Part shown: positions 44,333-53,333 of the stretch, piece by piece
Position numbering within the stretch: position 1 is the stretch's first letter
How the letters are laid out: every line of letters starts with the position of its first letter
From: Candidatus Poribacteria bacterium
GTDB taxonomy: Bacteria; Poribacteria; WGA-4E; JAJDTR01
DNA length: 64,000 nucleotides
Reading direction: 5' to 3'
NCBI GenBank assembly: GCA_022827055.1
Contig: JAJDTR010000127.1
Span: 30,287 to 94,286, forward strand
Position numbers and translations under genes: made by a program
Notes under the pieces: model-generated
Told to the model about the DNA's origin: nothing
Database searches by the model: none
The model's input: the letters and a program-made list of their open reading frames with translations, nothing else

Positions 44333-45169
44333 CTACGGATTCTGCGCGCGTTTCGGCGGGGCGGCCGACACCCCTTCCATGCCGCCGCTGACTCTGAGAA
44401 CCTCGCCGGTTATCCAGGACGCTTGAGGGCTGCAGAGGAATGCCACAGCCTGCGCGATGTCAACCGGTTCACCCCATCGTCCTAACGGGATGGCAGCCCG
44501 GATGCGCTCAATCATCTCGTCCTCGGTAATGTTCAAGCTCTGACAGCGTTGCGCCATGTTTTGCCTGTTGAATTCGGTGTAAACCGGCCCCGGGCTCACG
44601 GCATTTACGCGCACGCCGTAGGCTGCCAACTCAACCGCTAACGTTCGGGTCAGGCTGATAATCCCCGCTTTCGCAACATTGTACGCTGCAACCAGAGCCG
44701 CTGGATTCTGTCCGTTGATCGAGGCAATGTTGACAATACACCCGGACTCCTGCTTTTCCATTATTGCCCCAGCAGCACGACAGCAGTAAAATGCGCCCGT
44801 CAATGTCGGGTTCAGCACCCGATCCCACTCCTCATCGCTCAACTCTACGACAGGTGCGACGATCTGTCCGACACCGGCGTTATTGACCAAGACATCCAAC
44901 CGCCCATGTTCGCCTATCACCTCATCAAAGAATGTCGCGACACCGGCGCTGTGCGTGATGTCCAGGTGGGCTGCCTGCACATGCAAGCCATCTGCCTGCA
45001 ACCGTGCGGCTTCAGTCCTGCCCTTGTCGCGTTGCAGGTCAGCGATGATTGCCGTGGCGCCCTCGCGAGCGAGTTGCTCGGCAATCCCCAAACCCAGCCC
45101 TTGGGCTGCACCGGTCACTACCGCGATCAAACCATCAAGGTCTCCCGGAGAAGTCGCACGTTCGTTCAT
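44333..45169 (-). CDS. SDR-family oxidoreductase
   Basis: 278 residues, classical short-chain dehydrogenase: TGAAQGLG cofactor motif, D39 suggesting NAD preference, NNAG, IASING with the catalytic Ser, and YNVAK giving intact Tyr and Lys. The C-terminal SWITGEVLRVSGG is typical. It follows the TIM-barrel epimerase gene by 47 bases on the same strand, forming a likely sugar-oxidising operon. In contrast with the SDR at 28802-29614 all catalytic residues are present. Confidence 0.93.
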   Translation of the reverse strand: MNERATSPGDLDGLIAVVTGAAQGLGLGIAEQLAREGATAIIADLQRDKGRTEAARLQADGLHVQAAHLDITHSAGVATFFDEVIGEHGRLDVLVNNAGVGQIVAPVVELSDEEWDRVLNPTLTGAFYCCRAAGAIMEKQESGCIVNIASINGQNPAALVAAYNVAKAGIISLTRTLAVELAAYGVRVNAVSPGPVYTEFNRQNMAQRCQSLNITEDEMIERIRAAIPLGRWGEPVDIAQAVAFLCSPQASWITGEVLRVSGGMEGVSAAPPKRAQNP

Positions 45170-45216
45170 GATAATTTCGCGTCTGATTCAATGACAATCT
45201 GAAAATCTTCACCTCT

Positions 45217-46269
45217 TTATCCGCTCAACCCGAGAAGTTTTCGATTGCGTTCAGGATTCACCTCGCCGGCCACAAAATCATCAAACGCTACTTCGGTAGT
45301 CTCAATGATGTGGTCAGCAATGAACGGAGCACCCTCCGCTGCACCCTGTGCGGGGCTTTTCACGCAACACTCCCATTCAAGTGTAGCCCAACCATCGTAT
45401 CCAGCCTCTGACAAAAGCGTAAAGACTCGTCTGAAGTCGACTTGACCGTCGCCCAGCGAACGGAACCGACCGGCGCGTCCAGACCACGATTGATATCCCC
45501 CATAAACGCCCACTCGTCCGGTTGGTCGGAACTCGGCGTCTTTGACGTGCAACCCCTTCACACGCTCACCGTAGAGCCTAATGAATTCCAGATAGTCTAG
45601 CTGTTGTAATAGAAGATGGCTTGGATCGTAATTCAGACAAGCTGCCGGATGGTCCCCCGTGAAATCTAGGAACATTTCGTAGGTGGCGCCATCATAAATG
45701 TCGGAGCCGGGGTGCAACTCGTAGGCGAAGGCAGTTCCGTTATCATGAGCCAAATCGAGCAGTGGTCGCCATCGCTTAGCCAATTCTTTGAACGCCTCGT
45801 CGATAATCCCATCGGGACGCTGGGGCCACGGATATACCATGTGCCACGCGAAACCGCCGGACAATGCCGGAATGACATCGGTGCCCATGTTGACGGAGGC
45901 ATGAATGCATTTTTTCAGTTCTCGGGTAGCCCATTCGGTTCTGGCATCTCCCTTCAAACCCGGTGGGTGAAACACTTCAAACATGACCTCGTAAGCCGGA
46001 TGCACCGCGAGCACCTGTCCCGCGTGATAACCGTCTAATTCGGTGGGTTCAAGTCCAATCTCCTTTAGTTTTCCTTTGTAATCATCACAGTACATTTTCG
46101 ATTCCGCCGCCCGGTCGAGGTCAATTATTCGCATGTCCGACGTCGGAATCTGTACACCAACGTAGCCAAGACCCGCGACCCAACGTCCAATGTTTTCGAT
46201 ATTGTTATATGGTTCCTCATCTCTCATAAACTGGGCAAGCAGAATGGCTGGGCCTTTCATCTTCGGCAT
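45217..46269 (-). CDS. Sugar phosphate isomerase/epimerase-like TIM-barrel protein
   Basis: 350 residues resembling the xylose-isomerase-like AP-endonuclease-2 fold. AYELHPGSD (with metal-binding Glu and His), CLNYDPSHLLLQ (Asp, His), GLHVKDAEF (His, Asp) and WATLEWECC (Glu) supply the metal ligands. Such enzymes epimerise or isomerise keto-sugars or inosose. The ATG at 46269 has GGGAG 11 bases upstream. It is the first gene of a pair with the SDR downstream. Confidence 0.9.
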   Translation of the reverse strand: MPKMKGPAILLAQFMRDEEPYNNIENIGRWVAGLGYVGVQIPTSDMRIIDLDRAAESKMYCDDYKGKLKEIGLEPTELDGYHAGQVLAVHPAYEVMFEVFHPPGLKGDARTEWATRELKKCIHASVNMGTDVIPALSGGFAWHMVYPWPQRPDGIIDEAFKELAKRWRPLLDLAHDNGTAFAYELHPGSDIYDGATYEMFLDFTGDHPAACLNYDPSHLLLQQLDYLEFIRLYGERVKGLHVKDAEFRPTGRVGVYGGYQSWSGRAGRFRSLGDGQVDFRRVFTLLSEAGYDGWATLEWECCVKSPAQGAAEGAPFIADHIIETTEVAFDDFVAGEVNPERNRKLLGLSG

Positions 46270-47117
46270 GTTTTTTTCATTGCTCCCATTTAGCTAGAAT
46301 GTTTATAAATGGCATTGGTAATCTCACACAAGCTAGTATATCACTCGTGAAATATGTTGTCAAACGTGGTCACTATGAACGAAATGCCGCGGTATTCAAC
46401 TTTGGCGAAATACGGTGATTCTCTCAAGTAACACTCGACATTGCACTCCTCTGGAGTGCGGAAATTTGGACATATCGTATTCTATTGACATTTCGATCCT
46501 CTGGATCGAGGAAAGAGACTCTGACTAGAAAGTGTTGCTTGCTGAAAGAATTATTCCGACAGGGATAATGGCGTGCTATCAAGTAACACACCACATTGCG
46601 CTCCGCTGGAGCGCGGCGATTGGACGCATCGCGGTTCTATTGATATTGCACTCCGCTGGAGTGCGGGAATCTGAACATGTCACATTCTATCAACATGTCG
46701 ATCCTCTGGATCGAGGAATGGGACTCCGACTAGAAAGTGTTACTTGCTGAAAGAATTATTCCGACAGGGATAATGGGATGCTACTAACGTACTTAATTCA
46801 ATAGTTTTTCTACGTGATTCCGTTACACATGGCACTTTCTCCGATAAGTAACTTCATCCAAACGGCTAACATTTTCGATGTTACAGTTTCAAATTTTTCT
46901 TCCGCGCTTTTGCCGAATATGCTATAATCGTAATTGAGTATTCGTAGATTTGGTCCACTGTAATAGAAGAACGGCATTTCATGCAAAGCCATCACGCCGC
47001 GAGATTGTTAGGCGGAAGATGGCAAAGCGATGAAACGTGACTTCTTTTTCTTGGCGGTTAGTTGACTCACGGATTTGATTATTTGCCTAAGTCTCAACAA
47101 TTTCTGAGGACTGGAAA
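46270..47117. other. 848-base intergenic region between divergent genes
   Basis: No gene is supported. The centre is the hairpin array (46443-46773). Flanks are AT-rich; TATAAT occurs near 46922 facing the PhyH gene at 47118, but I see no convincing -35 partner. Confidence 0.6.
46443..46773. repeat. Array of seven short hairpins with a 205-base duplicated unit
   Basis: Hairpins with 7-bp stems and 3-base loops: GCACTCC-TCT-GGAGTGC (46443), TCGATCC-TCT-GGATCGA (46493), TTATTCC...GGGATAA (46551), GCGCTCC-GCT-GGAGCGC (46598), GCACTCC-GCT-GGAGTGC (46648), TCGATCC-TCT-GGATCGA (46698) and TTATTCC...GGGATAA (46756). The order of three types repeats at an offset of 205 bases, with similar spacers. 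One extra hairpin lies between. Related hairpins occur at 39131 and 39167. Confidence 0.82.
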
Positions 47118-47969
47118 ATGGCAGATCAGGATTTTAAACTCACGGAACATCAGATAAACTTTTACGACGTTTTCGGCTACCTGAGTTTTCCCGGGCTGGT
47201 CGCCGACCGGATAGATGAAATTGTACGAGAGTTCGAGAATGTTTGGGTGGAGCGCGGCGGCGGGCATTACGGCAAGCCGCATGAAGGCAAAGCCCGTTCA
47301 TGTATTGTACCCTTCATCGACCAAAGTGAAGTGCTCTGTACACTGCTTGACGACCATCGCATTCTTGCCATCGCCAAAACATTGCTCGGCGACGATTTCA
47401 ATTACATGGGAAGCGATGGAAACTTTTATGTGGGTGATACCGGCTGGCACTCCGACGGTGGACATGGGCCAAACGACCCGATGCACATCAAAATCGCATT
47501 CTACCTCGACGAGCTGACCGGAGACACGGGTTCGTTACGCGTTATCCCGGGAAGTCATCGATTGGGAGATCACTATGCGGAATCGCTTAGCGGCCAAATC
47601 GGGCGGAGTCCAGACCTATGGGGAATTCATGGGCGTGATGTTCCCGCAACTATCTTTAACACCCAACCGGGCGATGTTGTGCTGTTCAACCACAATTGCA
47701 AACACTCGGCATTCGGCGGCAGTGCTCGCCGGCGCATGTTCACAATGAATCTCTGTCAGCGCTACCCCGAGGACCGACTAGAAGATTTGCGAAACTACAT
47801 TAGCGGCGGCGCCCGCTTCTGGGTGGAACGCGCCTTTGGAGAAAAAATGGTGAACACAGCCGGGTCCGAGCGTATGCGACATCTTGAGCAAGTGATGGCA
47901 AACGATGGGCACCTTGCCGAATTGTCGCGTCAGGCACGAGCCAATATGGACGAACCTTCCCGCGGTTGA
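47118..47969 (+). CDS. Phytanoyl-CoA dioxygenase (PhyH) family protein, HSD variant
   Basis: 283 residues. Triad H111 and D113 (WHSDGG, where the other close paralogues have HPD) and H196 (KHSAFGGSARRR), with R204-R206. The loop after the first ligand is longer (GGHGPNDPMH). It precedes the HAD phosphatase gene by 44 bases and may be the first gene of the sugar-phosphate module that runs to 53055. GAGGACTGGAAA lies before the ATG. Confidence 0.92.
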   Translation: MADQDFKLTEHQINFYDVFGYLSFPGLVADRIDEIVREFENVWVERGGGHYGKPHEGKARSCIVPFIDQSEVLCTLLDDHRILAIAKTLLGDDFNYMGSDGNFYVGDTGWHSDGGHGPNDPMHIKIAFYLDELTGDTGSLRVIPGSHRLGDHYAESLSGQIGRSPDLWGIHGRDVPATIFNTQPGDVVLFNHNCKHSAFGGSARRRMFTMNLCQRYPEDRLEDLRNYISGGARFWVERAFGEKMVNTAGSERMRHLEQVMANDGHLAELSRQARANMDEPSRG

Positions 47970-48013
47970 CACTAATGGTACACGTGTTCCTCAGCTAGCC
48001 CGTTATTCCCGTA

Positions 48014-48919
48014 ATGACCCAACGCGATAACATCAATGACAATATAGAAGCCGACTACACGCGAATCGTCGCGGATACCGAGCCAACCCGGTTTCTTGCC
48101 GGAAGTCCGATTGAGATAATCCGGCCGATTGAGTCTACCAATCCCCCCGAATATGCCCTGTTCGACTTCGATGGCACGCTGAGCCTCATTCGCGAGGGGT
48201 GGATGGACGTGATGATTCCGATGATGGTCGAGATTCTGCTTGATACGGGAACCGGTGAATCACGCGACCAGTTGCACAGCCTTATCTATGGCTTCGTAAC
48301 CGAGCTTACGGGCAAGCAAACAATCTATCAAATGATTCGGTTGAAGGAGGAGGTGGCACTTCGCGGAGGGAATCCGGCGGATCCGCTTGAGTACAAACAT
48401 GAGTATCACAACCGTCTAATGGGGCGTATAGACTCACGGCGTGAAGGGCTCCGTACGGGCCGAAAAAAACCGGTTGATATGCTTGTTCCCGGATGCATTG
48501 AACTACTAAATGCTCTCAAACAGAGGGGCGTGCAGATGTATCTCGCAAGCGGCACCGACGAGCAGTACGTGCGCGAGGAGGCAGCGTTGTTGGAAATCGA
48601 CTCTTATTTCGGAAAACATATCTACGGCGCCATTGACGATTATAAGTCATTTTCAAAAGCGCAAGTTATTCGCAACATACTCAATAGTGGGCAAGTCGTG
48701 CCAGCCAAGCTTGTAGGTTTCGGCGACGGCTACGTCGAAATCTTGAATGTGAAAGAGTCGGGAGGTACGGCAGTCGGTGTCGCAAGCGACGAAGCCGGAC
48801 GCAGCGGTAGACCCGATATTTGGAAACGTGAGCGACTCATCGGGGTTGGAGCCGATGTAATCGTACCGGACTTCCGCCACCATGGAGAATTGGTTGAATA
48901 CCTCTGGCCATCTGGTTGA
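48014..48919 (+). CDS. HAD-family hydrolase (phosphatase/phosphomutase-like)
   Basis: 301 residues. Motif I DFDGTLS with nucleophile D51 and D53; motif II ASGTD; motif III lysine in KSFSKAQ; motif IV GFGDGYVEI. A helical cap sits between motif I and motif II. These features fit a phosphatase or beta-phosphoglucomutase-type enzyme. The first 45 residues before motif I are an extension of unknown role. Together with the PfkB and SIS genes downstream it suggests processing of a phosphorylated sugar. Confidence 0.88.
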   Translation: MTQRDNINDNIEADYTRIVADTEPTRFLAGSPIEIIRPIESTNPPEYALFDFDGTLSLIREGWMDVMIPMMVEILLDTGTGESRDQLHSLIYGFVTELTGKQTIYQMIRLKEEVALRGGNPADPLEYKHEYHNRLMGRIDSRREGLRTGRKKPVDMLVPGCIELLNALKQRGVQMYLASGTDEQYVREEAALLEIDSYFGKHIYGAIDDYKSFSKAQVIRNILNSGQVVPAKLVGFGDGYVEILNVKESGGTAVGVASDEAGRSGRPDIWKRERLIGVGADVIVPDFRHHGELVEYLWPSG

Positions 48920-48955
48920 TTGGAGCGTACACGAATACACAACTCGGAGAAAGCC

Positions 48956-50023
48956 ATGAAAGCAGCAGTGTTTTACCAGACCAATGTGCCCGTGTCTATC
49001 GAGGAGCTCGAAATCGAAGCGCCTCGGGAGGGCGAAGTCCTGCTTGACATCGTGGGCGCGGGTGTTTGTCACAGCGATTACCACTTTGTGGATGGCCATA
49101 TCAAACGTGAAGTGACGCCATGGGTCATGGGACACGAAGGCGCGGGCGTCGTGGTAGAAACGGGCCCCGGTGTCACCAACCTCACCCCCGGAGACAAGGT
49201 TATCCTTTCCCTTGACGCGATGTGCGGTTACTGCCGAACGTGCAGTCAAGGAAGCCCTGCACTCTGCGAAACACATCCGGACTTGCCAGTTAGCCGCATG
49301 CAGAAGAATGGTCAGCCGTTTTACCATGTCCGACCGACGTTTGTGGAACAGAGCATAGCTTTGGCAGATGCCTGCGTCAAAGTTCCACGCGAGACACCGC
49401 TAGAGAAAGCGTGTCTGATCAGTTGTGCAGTAATTACCGGTATCGGCGCGGTCGTTAACAGGGCGAAAGTCGAAACGGGCGCCACGATGGCGGTGTTCGG
49501 ATGCGGCGGAGTTGGGCTCAATGCCATCCAGGGCGGGGTCTTGGCATCGGCGGGCAAAATCATTGCCGTCGACAAAGTTCCGTACAAGCTGGAATTGGCT
49601 GAACAATTTGGTGCTACCCATCTAGTGAACGCGGACAAAGAAGATCCCGTGCAAAGAATCAAGGAGATTACGGGCGGCGGGGCGGACTACGCGTTTGAAG
49701 TCGTCGGTTTTCCAGTCTTGGTTCGACAGGCGATCGATTCGGTTCGGCCGACCGGGACCGCCGTAGTCGTTGGCGTGCAGCCGACCGGCGAGGATATTTA
49801 CGTTGATGGTTGGGATCTATTGCATGACCGAGCCTTGATTGGTGGCTGGCACGGCGCCGCTACGGCTCGAGTCGACTTTCTTTGGCTGCTAGATCTTTAC
49901 AACCAGGGGAAAATTAAACTTGACGAGTTAATTTCGCGTTATCGACCATTGGACGAACTCAACGAGGCATTTGATGACATGAACCAAGGAAGGGTCGCGC
50001 GCTCTGTAATTGTTTTCGACTGA
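48956..50023 (+). CDS. Zinc-dependent alcohol dehydrogenase
   Basis: 355 residues from ATG at 48956 (CGGAGAAAGCC before it). Catalytic zinc ligands C38, H60 and E61 in GHEGAG; structural zinc C90, C93, C96 and C104; Rossmann motif FGCGGVGLNAIQGG (about 180-193). Close to class III-type alcohol dehydrogenases in layout. Both zinc sites are intact. It follows the HAD gene by 36 bases, and a 121-base gap with a CCACTAACCACT repeat separates it from the next gene. Confidence 0.93.
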   Translation: MKAAVFYQTNVPVSIEELEIEAPREGEVLLDIVGAGVCHSDYHFVDGHIKREVTPWVMGHEGAGVVVETGPGVTNLTPGDKVILSLDAMCGYCRTCSQGSPALCETHPDLPVSRMQKNGQPFYHVRPTFVEQSIALADACVKVPRETPLEKACLISCAVITGIGAVVNRAKVETGATMAVFGCGGVGLNAIQGGVLASAGKIIAVDKVPYKLELAEQFGATHLVNADKEDPVQRIKEITGGGADYAFEVVGFPVLVRQAIDSVRPTGTAVVVGVQPTGEDIYVDGWDLLHDRALIGGWHGAATARVDFLWLLDLYNQGKIKLDELISRYRPLDELNEAFDDMNQGRVARSVIVFD

Positions 50024-50101
50024 CTGGCTTTTAATAGCACAACTCGCAACGTATCCTAATCAAAACCTATGATTCACGATTGAAAACTTGAGCGCTGATA
50101 T

Positions 50102-50135
50102 CCACTAACCACTAGCCACTAACCACTGACCACTG
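50102..50135. repeat. Short tandem CCACTAACCACT-type repeat
   Basis: Four imperfect units of CCACTAA/CCACTAG/CCACTGA just upstream of the ATG at 50145. A reverse-complement relative is at about 19546-19568. The next gene has no other visible ribosome site, so the repeat may weaken or regulate its translation. Confidence 0.55.
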
Positions 50136-50144
50136 TTTCCTCAC

Positions 50145-51260
50145 ATGCCATTTCCCCAATTGGATCGCTTTGCCCTCCGCATGCAGCCGCTCTCAGCAAG
50201 GGTAAACAAGACGGATATCGCTTGCGATCATGTCTCTCCCGATGCCGAACCGAAGCAGTTGAGTACGACGGCACAAGCGTTGATTGGCGAATGCGGAGAG
50301 CGGGTGAGAAAAGCCAGACAGCATGACTGTCCGGTGATTATTGCCTTCGGTGCCCATGCCATTAAGAACGGGCTTGCACCCGTTTTTTTACGTCTAATTG
50401 AGGACGGGTGGGTCACCCATTTGGCGACCAACGGCGCGGGAATTATCCACGACTGGGAGTTTGCATTTCAAGGCAAGAGCTGCGAAGATGTCGCGTTGAT
50501 GGTAGAGCAAGGACGGTTCGGCAATTGGGAAGAGACCGGATTCTATATCAACCTTGCGCTTAACGTTGGCGCTTATGAGGGCAAAGGATACGGTGAGTCA
50601 ATTGGCACCCTGATTCAGAACGAAGGGTTGTCCATTCCGTCGGCTGACGAATTAGAGCGCTTTGTCCAGGGCCGAACCGCCAAACAACCCGAGGCGGCAG
50701 CCGGTGCCGCTGATTTGCTTGGAGTATTGCAGAAATTCGACCTTCCAAGCGGCACATTGGACGTTTCTCATCCGTGGAAAAAGTTCAGCATTCAGGCTGG
50801 CGCCTACCGCCACGGTATTCCATTCACCGGTCACCCCATGATAGGCCACGACATCATTTATAACCACCCGATGAACTGTTGTGCCAGTCTCGGCAGAGCC
50901 GCTCAGCGCGATTTTCTTACATTTGCCGAAAGTGTGAGCCGCTTGGATGGCGGCGTCTACATTTCTATCGGATCGGCGATTATGAGTCCGATGATCTTCG
51001 AGAAATCGCTCTCCATGGCGCAGAATCTAGCTATTCAGAACGGCGGGCATATTGATGACCATTTCATTTTTGTGAACGATCTCGCCGAGTCAAATTGGGA
51101 TTGGTCGCAAGGAGAGCCTCCGGAAGAGAATCCCGCTTACTATTTGCGATATAACAAGACATTTAGCAGAATGGGCGGGACAATGCGGTATCTTCAAGCG
51201 GATAATCGCGACTTCCTGCTTGCTCTGTTACGACAGTTGACTTCGGAGGCAAAGACATGA
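50145..51260 (+). CDS. Conserved protein of unknown function, possibly deoxyhypusine-synthase-like fold
   Basis: 371 residues without signal or membrane segment. IIAFGAHAIKNGLAP, THLATNGAGIIHDWE (about 93-106), GFYINLALN, and GGVYISIGSAIMSPMIFEKS suggest a nucleotide-binding alpha/beta fold; the NGAG...HD and final S/GSA pattern vaguely recall deoxyhypusine-synthase-like proteins, but no Lys for spermidine chemistry is obvious. Context between an alcohol dehydrogenase and a PfkB kinase suggests a role in the same sugar pathway. I do not recognise a proven function. Confidence 0.6.
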   Translation: MPFPQLDRFALRMQPLSARVNKTDIACDHVSPDAEPKQLSTTAQALIGECGERVRKARQHDCPVIIAFGAHAIKNGLAPVFLRLIEDGWVTHLATNGAGIIHDWEFAFQGKSCEDVALMVEQGRFGNWEETGFYINLALNVGAYEGKGYGESIGTLIQNEGLSIPSADELERFVQGRTAKQPEAAAGAADLLGVLQKFDLPSGTLDVSHPWKKFSIQAGAYRHGIPFTGHPMIGHDIIYNHPMNCCASLGRAAQRDFLTFAESVSRLDGGVYISIGSAIMSPMIFEKSLSMAQNLAIQNGGHIDDHFIFVNDLAESNWDWSQGEPPEENPAYYLRYNKTFSRMGGTMRYLQADNRDFLLALLRQLTSEAKT

Positions 51261-51359
51261 GCGTCGCATTATATCATTGCCCTAAAACTCATGTGTATTG
51301 ATGATGCGAATAAAATGAAAAACTCCACTGAAGTAACAAGCTAGACTTCGCGCAAAGTT

Positions 51360-51380
51360 GGCGGGGCAAGATGCCCCGCC
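51360..51380. repeat. GC hairpin repeat P5, uninterrupted copy
   Basis: GGCGGGGCA-AGA-TGCCCCGCC is a perfect 9-bp stem, upstream of the PfkB gene. The interrupted copy is at 53200-53287. Flanks on both sides (CGCGCAAAG before; ACGTAGAA and ATATAAT after) are also shared, showing that the repeat is longer than the hairpin. Confidence 0.75.
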
Positions 51381-51434
51381 CACGTAGAAAATGGATGATA
51401 TAATTGAACTTCACTAGAGCTACTATTCAAGCGA

Positions 51435-52484
51435 ATGGTATTACTATCTCAAGATCGACTTCATCAACTTATTGAACGCTTTTCAAGCTGCCGCATCGCC
51501 GTGCTCGGCGATTTCTTCCTAGACAAATACTTGGATACTGACCCGGCGCTTGTCGAAACTAGCGTTGAAACAGGCAAAGAAGCGCATCAAGTCGTTCGCA
51601 TCCGTTGCAGTCCGGGCGCCGCCGGAACTGTTGTCAATAACCTAGCAGCGCTGAAGCCGGGGGTACTGCAGGCTATCGGAGTCACCGGCGACGATGGTGA
51701 AGCCTTTGAGTTGCGACGTGGACTGGCTGCTCGAAACTGCACGACTGACCATCTAATCCGCTCGCCTTCGCACAACACACCGACATACCTCAAGCCAAGA
51801 AACAACTCGATTCCGGGTCTAGCCGGAGAGATTTGCCGCTACGACACGAAAAACCGGGGCGCCATGTCTCCTGAACTAGAGGCACGACTTGTCGAAGCGC
51901 TTGACGTGCTTCTGCCGCAACTTGACGCCGTTATCATATTAGACCAAGTTGAGGAAGCCGTGGGGGGTGTGCTTTCTCCCGCCATCCGCGATGCCGCCAT
52001 TGAGCGCGCTCAACGCTTTCCGGGAGTCGTCTTTTGGGTCGATAGCCGGGAACGCGTTCACGACTTTCGACACATGACGCTTAAATCAAATGAATACGAA
52101 GTCCTCGGCATGAAACAGCCGCCGCCCGGAACAACGGTTGATTTGAATCAGGTAAATGATGAAGCGCGAAAGCTCAGGCAGAAAAACGGCGCACCGGTCG
52201 TTGTCACGTGCGGCGACAAGGGCGTCTTAATCAGCGATCCCGAATGGATGTGGGTGCCTTCTGTAAAAATAGACGGTGAAATTGATGCAACCGGGGCTGG
52301 TGACAGTTTTGACGCGGGAGCGGCGCTTGCGCTTGCCGCAGGCGCTTCCCTCTCCGAAGCCACGGTCGTCGCCCACCTCGTCGCATCGATTACCATCCAA
52401 CAACTTGCTACAACGGGCGTCGCGCGCCCGGCCGAGTTACCGGATCGACTAAACCTTTGGCTTCAGCAACAGAAGGAACAATAG
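51435..52484 (+). CDS. PfkB-family carbohydrate kinase, heptose-kinase-like
   Basis: 349 residues. GAAGTVVNNLAAL (61-73) recalls the sugar-binding motif of RfaE/HldE-type kinases; the second PfkB motif DATGAGDSFDAG (284-295) gives the anion hole and catalytic D290. It would phosphorylate a sugar or sugar phosphate; RfaE-type enzymes act on heptose-7-phosphate, but the specificity here is open. The SIS gene begins one base after its stop codon (TAG 52482-52484, ATG 52486), so they are surely cotranscribed. Confidence 0.88.
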   Translation: MVLLSQDRLHQLIERFSSCRIAVLGDFFLDKYLDTDPALVETSVETGKEAHQVVRIRCSPGAAGTVVNNLAALKPGVLQAIGVTGDDGEAFELRRGLAARNCTTDHLIRSPSHNTPTYLKPRNNSIPGLAGEICRYDTKNRGAMSPELEARLVEALDVLLPQLDAVIILDQVEEAVGGVLSPAIRDAAIERAQRFPGVVFWVDSRERVHDFRHMTLKSNEYEVLGMKQPPPGTTVDLNQVNDEARKLRQKNGAPVVVTCGDKGVLISDPEWMWVPSVKIDGEIDATGAGDSFDAGAALALAAGASLSEATVVAHLVASITIQQLATTGVARPAELPDRLNLWLQQQKEQ

Positions 52485-52485
52485 C

Positions 52486-53055
52486 ATGGATAAACCGTCA
52501 TTTGCTTCCCAATACCTTGACTCCCTTTCAGGTGTGCTGCGGACAATCAATGCCTCTCAAGTCCAGCACGCGGTTGAAACTTTGCGAGACGCACGTGATA
52601 GAGGAAGCACCATCTACTCGTGCGGCAACGGCGGAAGCGCGAGTATCGCTTCGCAGATGGTTGTGGATATCGTGAAAGGCGGCTCGTACGGAAAGAAGAC
52701 TCCTCGCATCAAGATGATTGGACTCACGGACAGTATTGCTACGATGACTGCCTACGCCAACGACGTGAGTTACGATTCGGTATTTGTGGAGCAACTCAAA
52801 AACTGGGCAACTTCCGGCGACGTTCTCATCGCCATTAGCGGCAGCGGCAACAGCCAAAATGTTTTGAACGCCGTTGAGTACGCCAACGATTGCAACGTCA
52901 TCACCATCGCTTGCACCACCGCGAACGGCGGAAAACTCAAGGATCTTGCTCGCATCCCACTCCTCGTCCAGTCATCGCACATGGGTCACCTTGAGGATTG
53001 TTTCTTTGCCATGACTCACGTCCTCTGCTACGCATTCATTGAAGACCGTGTGTAA
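52486..53055 (+). CDS. SIS-domain sugar isomerase, GmhA-like
   Basis: 189 residues, a single SIS domain: YSCGNGGSASIASQ (about 43-56) phosphate-binding loop, a TAYANDVSYD helix and AISGSGNSQNVLNA (about 115-128). GmhA-type phosphoheptose isomerases convert sedoheptulose-7-phosphate to heptose-7-phosphate. The kinase gene directly upstream (one base apart) makes a heptose-like pathway plausible. AAGGA in the kinase end serves as ribosome site. No adenylyltransferase (HldE-C type) gene is visible. Confidence 0.88.
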   Translation: MDKPSFASQYLDSLSGVLRTINASQVQHAVETLRDARDRGSTIYSCGNGGSASIASQMVVDIVKGGSYGKKTPRIKMIGLTDSIATMTAYANDVSYDSVFVEQLKNWATSGDVLIAISGSGNSQNVLNAVEYANDCNVITIACTTANGGKLKDLARIPLLVQSSHMGHLEDCFFAMTHVLCYAFIEDRV

Positions 53056-53199
53056 TTACGTACAGGGGAGAGTCACCTGTTACACGGAAGACGCGGATAA
53101 GTAACACCATTTCTCTAAAATGCTTGTGCATTAATCGCGTGAATCAAGTCAAGAAATTTGCGTGGAGCGGAACAAGAAGTCTCGCCTCCGCGCAAAGCC

Positions 53200-53287
53200 G
53201 GCGGGGCAAGTGGATTTCTATCGCATTCGCTATGGGATTTACTATCGAACTCGTTATTCACTCGCTTGATCTCATTTGAACCCCGCC
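53200..53287. repeat. GC hairpin repeat P5 interrupted by a short element
   Basis: GGCGGGGCAAG (53200-53210) and CCCCGCC (53281-53287) are the arms of the P5 hairpin, separated by about 69 bases that carry CTATCGCATTCGCTAT and TTCACTCGCTTGAT, the short-element core. The uninterrupted copy is at 51360-51380. Confidence 0.8.
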
Positions 53288-53333
53288 TACGTAGAAGGTA
53301 ACCATATAATATAGACATCATATAATCATTCAC

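Noticed and set aside
46532..46750. Small open frame across the hairpin array
   Set aside because: It translates the repeats themselves, has no ribosome site and no recognisable product.
46443..46773. CRISPR array
   Set aside because: The repeated units are short hairpins of several different sequences with similar spacers, not identical direct repeats with unique spacers, and no cas genes are near.
51360..51380. GC-rich hairpin as rho-independent terminator
   Set aside because: The stem is perfect but no T-run follows on either strand, and the sequence is a dispersed repeat also present at 53200.
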